Positions 23,392 to 33,300 of a DNA stretch of 35,617 bases are shown here, piece after piece. The stretch is taken from NCBI GenBank assembly GCA_025057395.1, contig JANWXU010000031.1, positions 1 through 35,617 of the forward strand, written 5' to 3'. Numbering within the stretch: the stretch's first letter is position 1; the number at the start of each line of letters is the position of its first letter. A program made the position numbers and the translations under genes. Below the pieces are notes generated by a model. That model saw only the letters and a list, made by a program, of their open reading frames with translations, was not told the origin of the DNA and did no database searches. Source of the DNA: Bacteroidia bacterium. Lineage in GTDB: Bacteria; Bacteroidota; Bacteroidia; J057; JANWXU01.

Positions 23392-26295
23392 TTAGTCGAT
23401 ATTATAACCAAGTGAAAGTGCATATGAAGCTAGCTTTTCTCTTAACATTTTTCTTGCTCTATGCAAACGAGAACGCACAGTCCCAATAGGGATATCAACG
23501 ATTTTTGATATTTCTTCATACGTAAATTCTTCGATATCACAAAGTATTATTACTGTCCTAAAATCTACAGGTAATGCATTTAGAGCCTTAGATACTTCAT
23601 CTCCAATTAAGCATCCAAATATCTTATCTCTTAAGTCAATAGAATCAGAGTAAGAAGATTTGCTAGTATTAAGAAAGTTTTCTGCTTCTTCATAGTCTAC
23701 CTTATTAGGTTCTTTAGAGGTTTTACGATAATTGTTGATAAAACTGTTTTTAAGAATGCGAAAAAGCCAGGCTTTAGCATTTGATCCCTTCTCATAGCTA
23801 CTTAAGAAACGATAGGCCTTTAGATAAGTATCTTGTACTAAATCCTTGGACTGATCTTCATCATTTGTAAGGCGATAAGCAAAATGATAAAGCGACTTAA
23901 GATGAGGTAACATTTCATTTTCAAAAAGTGCTTCCAAGTCCTGGCTCTCTTCAAGTTTAGCCGAAGTGCTTACCTCCGTATCCTCTGACGTTAAGCCTAT
24001 TTGAGCAGGCAGCGAATTGTTTTCGTTTTTCTCACTATACTTATACATCGAGCGCGTTTCAGCTTTTAGTTTTTTTTTTTGCTGAGCAATCGAATGATCC
24101 CTCGGAGCTTGATTCTCCCTATTTTGCTGCTGAGCTCTAGGCTGTAATGTATCTACAGAATCGTTATCATCAAAATTAAAAGCATTAGGATTTTTATTCA
24201 TGTTTTTTAAACTTGAGTCTACTTTTTTTATAGTATCAATTTTTGCATATTTTGAACGTGCCAAGCTTATGAATTCTTCCTGCGCATTTACCCTAGGTAA
24301 ATCTTTTTCTTCTAACGTTATATAATTACCATTTGGCTGCAAGACTCTTGCTTTTACAGTATCCCTCCACATAATTGAAAAAATTGTTTCTAGTTGTTCT
24401 TGCAGCTTAGGGTCGTCTACTTGGTATATAACTTCCACTCGCCGGTTTAAGTTCCTTTGCATCCAATCTGCACTACCTGAATAGTACCTAATTTGATTAT
24501 TGTACTCAAAACAATATAATCGAGCATGTTCTAAAAATCGACCCACAATACTTCGTACTTCTATATTTTCACTTAAACCCTGTATACCTGGAACTAAGCA
24601 ACAAATACCGCGCACTAATAACTTAATTTTAATTCCTACTTGAGAAGCCTGGTAAAGTTTCGTTATCATTGGAGGATCAACAAGCGAGTTCATTATAATT
24701 CGTATCGAAGAAGGAGTTAAAGGCGAATGGTAACTAATACAATTATCAATCTCTTTTTCAAAGTGTTGGCGCAGATTAATAGGAGCAACATATATCTTTC
24801 TCCAATTTTTTTGCCCAGAAATTCCAGTTAAATAGTTAAAAAGCTCAATTATGTCTTTGCCAAGGGCTTGATTAGCAGTAAGAATACCAATATCCGTATA
24901 TATTTCAGCTGTTCTTTCATTGTAATTACCCGTACTTAGATGAACATAAGTTCTAATACTTTCTCCCTCTTGGCGAAGCACCAAAGCTATTTTGCAATGA
25001 GTTTTTAGCCCCGAAACTCCATATATTACATTTACCCCTACTTTTTCAAGTTCCTTAGCCCATAAAATATTTGCTTGTTCATCAAATCTTGCTTTTAATT
25101 CGATAAGGGCCGTCACTTCTTTGCCGTTAGCTGCTGCCTCTTTAAGCGCCATTACAATTTGAGACTTCCCACTAGTACGATAAAGGGTCTGCTTAATAGC
25201 TACTACTTGAGGGTCCCTTGCAGCGTCTCTAATAAATTTTACTACCGGTAAAAAGCTATCATAAGGATGATGTAAAAGAATATCATGATGCTTAAGCGCC
25301 ATAAAAATATCTTCATTACTAGCAACAATAGGATGTAACACGGGAGTAAAAGGAGGATATTTGAGATGCGGCAAATTAATAGTCTCCACTAATTGCATAA
25401 AAGTATCTACAGCCAAGTATCCCTCACATTGGTAAGTATCTGAAGGCTCTAGCTCAAAAGCTTTTTGTAAAAATTGCGTTGCCTTGGGGGAGATATCTTT
25501 CTCTACTTCTAGTCGAATAATTGTGCCTAACCTTCGCTTTCGTAAACCTCTTTCTATTTGCTTTAATAAATCGTCAGCCTCTGCTTCTGAGATATCTAGA
25601 TCGGCATTTCTGGTAATACGAAAAAGAAATATTTTACGAATATGCATGTTGGGAAATAACAGCTCGATATGTGCTTTAATAAGCTCTTCAATTAAGATTA
25701 CTTTGTGGTTATTTTGGTTTTGAAAGTGAATAAAACGAGGAAGTAAGGTAGGAATAGGAACGATTGCAACCTTAATTTTTCTAGGTTTTACCTTTCTATA
25801 CACTTCCACAAATAAATTGATGCCCAAGCCCCTTAATTGTGGAATGGGGTGGGAGGAATCAATAGCTAAGGGGGTAAGTATAGGAAATATTTTTTCCTCA
25901 AAATAATTCCTTAAGTATTCTTTCTGCTGAGCTTCCAACTCGTTATATTTACAAATGTAAATACCACTTTTTTCAAGCGCAGGTAAAATATTATGATTAA
26001 GGTTATGAAAAAAACGGTTATATAGCTTTTGAACTTCCTGATTAATCCTAAAAAGCTGCTCTTTAGGGCTCAATCCATCGGGTGAGCTTTCATTAATATT
26101 TGCCTCCACTTGTTCAATTAGCCCCGCTACCCGAATCATAAAAAATTCATCTAAATTTGAGTAAAATATGGAAGCAAATTTGAGCCTTTCAAGTAAAGGA
26201 TTGGAACTATTTTCACTCTCTTCCAAAACCCTTTCATTGAACTTGAGCCAACTCAACTCACGATTGAAAAAAACAACTTTTGAATTATCGTGCAT
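23392..26295 (-). CDS. ppk1: Polyphosphate kinase 1 fused to an ECF sigma factor
   Basis: This 967-residue ORF holds two complete proteins. Residues 1 to about 690 are PPK1, which makes polyphosphate from ATP: NRELSWLKFNERVLEE at the N-terminus, SNLDEFFMIRVAG, DSFLPVVKFIRDAA, KQTLYRTSGKS, and the two active-site histidines His433 (GLKTHCK) and His452 (YVHLSTGNYNERTAEIYTD), spaced 19 apart as in E. coli PPK1. Residues about 699-787 are a polar Q/N/K/S-rich linker. Residues 788-967 are an ECF sigma factor, with region 2 (KDLVQDTYLKAYRF, AWLFRILKNSFINNYRK) and region 4 (ALPVDFRTVIILCDIEEFTYEEI, GTVRSRLHRARKMLREKL). The join contains an A7 run (minus strand, 24229-24223); one A fewer gives TAG after residue 691. 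An ATG at 24201 (residue 699) could start a separate 269-residue sigma. The anti-sigma-like gene follows directly. Either a true fusion or two genes joined by an indel. Confidence 0.9.
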   Translation of the reverse strand: MHDNSKVVFFNRELSWLKFNERVLEESENSSNPLLERLKFASIFYSNLDEFFMIRVAGLIEQVEANINESSPDGLSPKEQLFRINQEVQKLYNRFFHNLNHNILPALEKSGIYICKYNELEAQQKEYLRNYFEEKIFPILTPLAIDSSHPIPQLRGLGINLFVEVYRKVKPRKIKVAIVPIPTLLPRFIHFQNQNNHKVILIEELIKAHIELLFPNMHIRKIFLFRITRNADLDISEAEADDLLKQIERGLRKRRLGTIIRLEVEKDISPKATQFLQKAFELEPSDTYQCEGYLAVDTFMQLVETINLPHLKYPPFTPVLHPIVASNEDIFMALKHHDILLHHPYDSFLPVVKFIRDAARDPQVVAIKQTLYRTSGKSQIVMALKEAAANGKEVTALIELKARFDEQANILWAKELEKVGVNVIYGVSGLKTHCKIALVLRQEGESIRTYVHLSTGNYNERTAEIYTDIGILTANQALGKDIIELFNYLTGISGQKNWRKIYVAPINLRQHFEKEIDNCISYHSPLTPSSIRIIMNSLVDPPMITKLYQASQVGIKIKLLVRGICCLVPGIQGLSENIEVRSIVGRFLEHARLYCFEYNNQIRYYSGSADWMQRNLNRRVEVIYQVDDPKLQEQLETIFSIMWRDTVKARVLQPNGNYITLEEKDLPRVNAQEEFISLARSKYAKIDTIKKVDSSLKNMNKNPNAFNFDDNDSVDTLQPRAQQQNRENQAPRDHSIAQQKKKLKAETRSMYKYSEKNENNSLPAQIGLTSEDTEVSTSAKLEESQDLEALFENEMLPHLKSLYHFAYRLTNDEDQSKDLVQDTYLKAYRFLSSYEKGSNAKAWLFRILKNSFINNYRKTSKEPNKVDYEEAENFLNTSKSSYSDSIDLRDKIFGCLIGDEVSKALNALPVDFRTVIILCDIEEFTYEEISKIVDIPIGTVRSRLHRARKMLREKLASYALSLGYNID

Positions 26296-26411
26296 ATGGA
26301 TTTTTACTTATAATATACCACCTAAATTTTCTCTAAAACTTCCTACGCTTTACTTTTGCTCTATTCTTGATTAGAATGCCCAAAAAGATTTTATTAAAAC
26401 AAATAATATTT

Positions 26412-26419
26412 TAGTTTTG
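26412..26419 (+). promoter_or_regulatory. Candidate -7 element for the esterase gene
   Basis: TAGTTTTG matches TAnnTTTG in the 194-bp space between the divergent ppk1-sigma and esterase genes, about 70 bp before the GTG start. No good -33 partner is seen. Confidence 0.35.
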
Positions 26420-26489
26420 CAACTTAAAAGGTACTGGTTTTTCACCTAGCTAATTTTTTATTCTGTTATACCGTTAAAACTAAAATTTT

Positions 26490-27179
26490 GTGTACTACGA
26501 AGAAAGAAAATTCGATATCCAAGAACATTTTTTTAAGGTACAAAGAACCGCCTCCTATTACACTGCTGGATATCTAAATGAAAAAACACAAGAAGTTTGG
26601 ATAGTTTTGCATGGATATGGGCAGCTTGCGCGTTTTTTTATTAAACATTTCGAGCCTCTTTTTTCTTCCCATCGCTTTATTGTTGCTCCCGAGGCGCTTT
26701 CTCGCTTCTATTTAGATGCCCAATACGATAGAGTAGGAGCTAGCTGGATGACAAAAGAAAATCGCCTTTTAGAAATCCAAGATTATAATAATTACCTAGA
26801 AAACTTAATAACAAGTTTAATTCAAGGAATAGACCTTAATCTTGTATCTATAAATCTCTTAGGTTTTTCCCAAGGAGCCGCTACGATGTGGCGTTTTTTG
26901 AACTATACGCAATTACGTATAGATAATGTTATCATATGGGCGGGTATTATTCCTGCCGAATACCAAAAGTTACATAATCAAAATCCTTTCTCTTTGATTG
27001 CCGTCCTAGGTAAAAAAGATCCTTATATTACGCCAGAGCGGAAAAAAATCTTTCAACAGGTAATTCAGGATAGTGGTAGAAACTGGCTACTTATAGAATT
27101 TGATGGAGCGCATACAATAGCTCCCGAGCCTTTACTAGAAGTTGCAGCTTTAGTAAGAAATAAAACGAATGTAATTTAA
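26490..27179 (+). CDS. Alpha/beta-hydrolase, phospholipase/carboxylesterase type
   Basis: A 229-residue cytoplasmic serine hydrolase. The catalytic triad is readable: Ser127 in the nucleophile elbow GFSQG, Asp177 in LGKKDPYI and His208 in FDGAHTI. The oxyanion region is the early VLHGYG. The order and size fit the phospholipase/carboxylesterase (PF02230-like, YpfH-like) group, which hydrolyses short-chain esters or lysophospholipids; the substrate is not evident. The start is GTG at 26490: an in-frame TAA lies at 26481-26483 and there is no ATG before residue 80, so the GTG is needed to keep the first strand. Divergent from ppk1-sigma. Confidence 0.87.
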   Translation: MYYEERKFDIQEHFFKVQRTASYYTAGYLNEKTQEVWIVLHGYGQLARFFIKHFEPLFSSHRFIVAPEALSRFYLDAQYDRVGASWMTKENRLLEIQDYNNYLENLITSLIQGIDLNLVSINLLGFSQGAATMWRFLNYTQLRIDNVIIWAGIIPAEYQKLHNQNPFSLIAVLGKKDPYITPERKKIFQQVIQDSGRNWLLIEFDGAHTIAPEPLLEVAALVRNKTNVI

Positions 27180-27333
27180 AAAAATCACAAGAGTATAAAA
27201 TAATCGAATATTTGAGTCAATAAGTGTACTTTTTTATTTAATTTTGAAACATAATACTAACATTCTTTTCGCATAGAAATTTTGTGGTTAAGAAATTTTA
27301 TATCTTGCGTATACTTATTTAGATAGAAAGTTA

Positions 27334-27341
27334 TATTTTTG
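27334..27341 (+). promoter_or_regulatory. Candidate -7 element for the giant surface protein
   Basis: TATTTTTG matches TAnnTTTG, 38 bp before the ATG at 27380. A TTG at 27305-27307 is 26 bp upstream, slightly too far for the usual -33 spacing. Confidence 0.45.
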
Positions 27342-27379
27342 CAGCTAAAAGATTAATACCTAAAACTGATATCACAGAT

Positions 27380-30300
27380 ATGAGGAAATGTTTATTTAGT
27401 TTAGCGCTATTGCTTACATCATTTTGGGCAGTAGCTCGTGAAAATCCCCAAGCCCAACGGTGGCTAGAGCGTAGAGGGGTTTATTTTACAGAAAATAAAG
27501 GTCAAATATTTGACACGGAAGGTAAGCCACGCCCTGATATCCTTTTTACTACTGATATTAATGGCACAAGGCTCTATTTCCGTAACAATGCTATTAGCTA
27601 TGTTTTTCCCCAGATTGCAAGTGTAAAAGGGCAAGAAGTACTCACACAGCTCTACCGTATGGACTTGGAGTTGTTGAATGCTAACCCCCATGCAGAGGTG
27701 ATAAGCGAAGATATGACCAACGAAATTTCTAACTTTTACTTAGCACATCTTCCCAACGGTATAGAAGGGGTCAAATCCTATCGTAAGATTACTTATAAAA
27801 ATATCTATAATAAAATAGATTTAGTATTCTATGGTGCTAATGGAAGCGGCGCAATTAAGTATGATTTTATCATTCACCCCGGGGGAAAAGTGTCAGATAT
27901 TAAACTAAAGTATAACGCTGCAACTACGCTAAAAAAAGCAAAAGACGGTTCCCTGCAAATAGGTAATCCGTTAGGTACTATCTCTGAAAATACTCCCTAC
28001 TCCTATACCCTAGATAAAGATCATAACGTTAATTCTATCCACTCAGAATACGTTATTAACGGCGATGTAGTTACATTTAAGGTAGATAACTATGATAACA
28101 ATCAGACTCTTATCATAGACCCTCTCGCCCGTACTTGGGCTACTTATTATGGTGCTAATAGCCTAGATAGGGCATATGGGGTAGCAATTGGACCTAACGG
28201 GAACATAGCCGTAGTAGGTTATACTCAAAACACAGGCTTCCCCGTTTCACCAGGCGCTTTTCAGGGCACTTTTAGCGGAGTGAATGATGCATTTGCTATA
28301 CTATTCGATCCTAGTGGTAACCGAATCTGGTCTACATTTTACGGAGGTACTTCAATTGACCAAGCTAATAGTGTGGTTATAGATGCTAATAATAATGTTT
28401 ATTTCACAGGTTATTCTAGCAGTACTGATTTTAGTGTTACGCAAGGAAGCGGGCAAGCAGGGGGGGGAGACGTTTTTGTAGTACGCCTTTCGAGTACAGG
28501 AGCTCGTAATTGGGCACTTCTCCTGGGCGGTAATTCTAACGATCAGGGGAATAGTATCGCACTCGATCGTGGTGGTAACGTATTGGTAGCAGGTACTACA
28601 TTTAGCCCTAATTTTCCGGTAAATAATGCTTTTCAGCAAACTTTTGGAGGAATCCGCGATGCTTTTGTAGTTAAAATGGCGGCAACTAATGGAACCACAC
28701 TCTGGTCCACTTATCTAGGTGGTGCTAATGACGACCAAGCTTTTGGTGTAGATGCAGATGCAAATAATAATGTGGTTGTAGCAGGTCTTACTTCTAGTAA
28801 CAATTTTCCTGCTACTTCAGGTACCTATACAGGAGGTAATGATGTGTTTGTAGCTAGTTTAAATGCAAATGGTCAAAGAAATTGGGCTATATATTGGGGG
28901 GGAACACAAAATGAACAAGCGAATGCCGTAGCGGTAGACGCAGCTAACAATATTATTATTACGGGACAAACCAATTCTACAAGTGGGATTGCAACGCCGG
29001 GCGCTATTCAATCAACATTTGGGGGAGGAGCTCGTGATATTTTCGTAGCAAAACTCAATAATAGTGGTACACCCCAATGGGCCACCTACTATGGGGGCAG
29101 TGCAGATGATGAGGGTTTAAGCATAGCTGCTGATGCCGGAAACAATATCTATATAACAGGTATTACCAATAGTGCTAACTTTCGAACGCAAGCCGCTTTG
29201 CAGTCTACTTCAGCAGGAAATAATGAAGCCTTTATTCTAGAACTAGGAAGTACAGGCTCTCTTCGTTTAGCATCATATTACGGCGGCAGTCAGAATGAAG
29301 TAGGTAGGGGGATTGCAGTAAGGGGCAACACAGTAGTAGTAGTAGGGCAGACAAGCTCAATCAATTTTCCAGTTCAAAATCCTTATCAACAATTCCGCGG
29401 GGGTAATGATGATGCTTTCATTTTAGCATTGCAAAGTGATGCAACCCCAGCTTGCAATATTGTAGTTGATGGAATACCTACTAACGAGCGGTGTGACGCA
29501 CCAAGAACAGGTGCTATTAACATAACAGTAAGTGGAGGTACACCACCTTATCGCTACCAATGGTCAGGACCGGGAGGTTTCACCAGCACACAGGCAAATA
29601 TTTCTGGTTTAGGAGCTGGTGTATATAGCCTTACTGTTACGGATAATGCTAATCCTCCATGCCAAGCAACTGTAAACTTTAGTGTATTGCCAGCCACCAA
29701 CCTAGTTATTACTCCAACCGTTCTGAATGAACAAAGAGCTATAAATATTACAGTGACAGGAGGGAGTGGTAACTATACCTACGCTTGGAGAGGACCAGGA
29801 GGTTTCTCTGCTACTACCCAGAATGTTTCTAATTTAACCACGCCAGGAACTTATACGGTTACGGTAACGGAAGTGGGAACAGGGTGTAGTGCGAGTGCTT
29901 TCCCTGTATTTACAGGAGCTCTTACAGGATGCCCTATCTTTAGAGCTGTTAAAACTGATATAGCCTGCTTTGGCTTAACAGACGGAAAAATGGAGGTTGT
30001 AACTGAAGCAGTGCCTGTAGGAGACGTTGTAGAATACTCCATCGATAATGGTCGTACTTGGGTATCAAATAATATTTTCTTAGGTCTAGCTAAAGGAAAT
30101 TATACTATCCGGGCTAGGGTTAGAAACAAGCCGCAGTGTGACTTTGCACAAAATTTTACTATCGTTGAGCCCGAGTTAATGCAAGTAACGGGTTCGTTTG
30201 CTACAAATGTTTCTTGTACGGGAGGGTCTGATGGTTCTATTCAACTTCAAGTCAGAGGTGGAACGCCAGACCAAAATGGCAATTATCGTTACTTCTTAGT

Positions 30301-33300
30301 AAGTGGAAGCCAAGAAACTCCTACTACTAATCCGGTTCGTAATCTTCGGCCTGGTACTTATGTAGTAAGAGTAGTAGATGTAAACAACTGCAGTGCTGAA
30401 ACACGCTCGGTTGTAATCTCTGAGCCAGCAGCTCCACTTTCTGCTAATATTCTTTCCCAATCGAATGTATCTTGCTTTGGGGCATCAAATGGTAGTTTTA
30501 ATGTTTTAGCAGCGGGCGGCACTCCACCATATGTATACATATTACGTCCACAAGGCGGCACGCCTTTTCCGCCACAAGCAAGTGGTAGTTTTAATAACTT
30601 ACCAGCTGGGAATCACACAGTAACCATCCGTGATGCAAATAATTGTACGCTAGATATTCCAGCAAGAATTACACAACCAGCAGAATTGAGAGTAAACGTG
30701 CTATTTACGCGAGATGCAACATGTTTCAACTCTGCAGATGGTTCTATTACTGTAGGTGCTACGGGTGGTGTAGCTCCTTATCGTTACTCAATAAATGGAG
30801 GAGAATTTCGCCCAGCTGTAACTTTCTCAGGACTGGCACGTGGTGAATATATAATACGCGTACGAGATGCTAATGGTTGTGAAGCCTCCACCGGAGCTGT
30901 ATCGATATTTGCATCCCCACAAATAACAATTACTAACTCCTCAGTTACTACTGTAGACTGCTTTGGTAACCGCACTGGGGGAGTAAGTATTACAGTAGCG
31001 GGTGGTATTCCGCCCTATACTTACCGTTGGTCGAATGGTGCTACCACACCTAATGTAACAGGTTTACCTGCCGGTAATGTAAGTGTTACCATTACGGATG
31101 CTTTAGGCTGTAGCCTTACCCAATCTTTTGATGTTCCTACTAATACCAATTTAGTAGTAAGAGAAACAATAAACCAACCTAGCTGCAACGGTGGCAGCGA
31201 TGGCTCTATTGTTATTAACGTAACTGGAGGCGAGCCTCCCTATTCTTATACCTGGTCCACGGGAGCAAATACCAAGGATCTGTTGGGTATTAGGGCAGGT
31301 AGGTATACTGTTACTGTGATTGACCGGCTAGGGTGTGCACTAAACGAAAGCTATAACGTAGCCGAGCCTACACGTATTGATTTAGGAATTCCAATGGTGA
31401 CTAACGTCTCTTGCAATGGCGGTAATGATGGTCGCATCGCACTAATGGTAAGTGGTGGTACTCCACCTTATGGGTATGCATGGTCTAATGGAGGAACCAA
31501 TTCATTTATAGAAAACTTAACAGCAGGCAATTATACGGTTAATGTAAATGATGCTAATGGATGTACAGTTCCGGCTCGGACCATTACCGTATCCCAACCA
31601 GATCCGCTAGTAGCTTCCCTAGCACCGGGAGGTGATCTATCGTGCTTTGAGTCCTTTGATGGTAGAATTACCGTATTGAATACTGCAGGTGGTACTCCCC
31701 CTTATAGTTACTCCATTTCGCTTAATGGCCAAGTAGTGGGTACTAATAGTACGGGTATATTCAGTGGTTTAGCCGCAGGCACTTATGTAGTAACAGTTCG
31801 TGATGTTAATAACTGTAGTTTTACTACGACCAAAATCCTAACCCAACCTAACCAGATCATTGGTACGGTAACCTTTAAAGCAAATATTGCCTGTTTTGGC
31901 TTGACAGATGGAAAGATTTATGTGAGTGCTTCAGGAGGCACGGGATCACCACTAGGCTTCCTATACTCCTTAAATAATCCACTAGGTCCCTTTACTACTA
32001 CTAATACCTTCGACGGTCTAAGTAAGGGAGTCCAAACCGTATATATCCGAGATTTGGGTAATAATTGCGTAGCAGCTATTAGAGAAGAAATTTTTGAACC
32101 CACTAAGTTGCGCATTGTAAGTGCCGAAGTAAGCAACATCAGCTGCGAAGGCTTCCCCACTGCTACTATCACCGTGAGAGCTGAAGGGGGTACCACGTTG
32201 AATGCTTCGAATGAGTTTGTGCCTTATCAATACAAGATAAACGATAGGCCTTTTGGATTATCAAATGTGTTCACCAATCTAGCACCAGGAAATTACACGG
32301 TTGTAGTACGTGACCATAACCTTTGTACTGATACTGTTAGAGTAAGAGTGGATGCTGGCTTAAATGCAAGGCTTACAGTTACGCCTACTTCGTGCTTTGG
32401 GGGAAGAGACGGATCAATTGTGGTAGAAGCATTTGGTGGGAGGCCTCCCTACACCTACTCGTTGGATGGAAGTCCATTTACCGCCAACAATCGATTCACG
32501 AGCTTAGCTGCTGGTACGTATCAAGTTCGTGCCATGGATTCAAGGGGCTGTATGTTTGTCCAAAATCAAATAGTAGGTTCACGTCCTTCTATTCAACCTA
32601 CAATTATAGCTTCTCATCCTGAGCGCTGTGAAGGACAACTAATTACCCTTACTGCAACCACCAATTTAGTACCAGGATCCCCTCTTCGCTATCAGTGGTT
32701 AGATAGTAATCGTAATCCTATTCCAGGTGCCACTTCTAGCAATTACGTAACAGGAGTAAGCGGAATATTCTTTGTGAGCATAACCGATGTTTCTAGTGGC
32801 TGTACTGAAACGTCTCCTGGTGTAGTAGCACGTATAAATCCAGATCCTAGGCCAGTAATTTCCACGCTTATACCTAACGCTCCAATTCGTTTTTGCAAAG
32901 GGAATAAGGTAGAGTTAATTGCTAATACTGCACAAGTGCCCGATCCTATTTACAATTGGTTCAGAGATGGTATATTCGTACAAGGGGGTATCGATCGAAT
33001 TTATACTGCTTTTGAAACGGGGGTTTATACGGTAAGGGTTATAACAGGACATGGCTGTGTAAATGAATCTCCAGCTTTCCAAGTAATTGTTGATCCTAAC
33101 CCTGAGGCTAATATCTACCAACCAAGTAAGAATATCATTTGCCCAGGAGAAACAATCCGCCTACAATCGAGTAGAGATATCAACTGGTCCTACCAATGGA
33201 GTAGAAATGGTGCACCCATTAGCAATACCAACGATTTCGTATTTAATGCTACGCAACCAGGTTCTTATACTGTAACTATTACTAACCGCCTTACGGGTTG

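Noticed and set aside
28352-28639. 95-codon open frame on the minus strand inside the SBBP region
   Set aside because: It is a shadow of the propeller coding sequence with unnatural composition.
29453-32590. CRISPR-like periodicity
   Set aside because: The period of about 230-250 bp comes from protein repeats (SprB) with diverged DNA; there are no short identical repeats with unique spacers and no cas genes.
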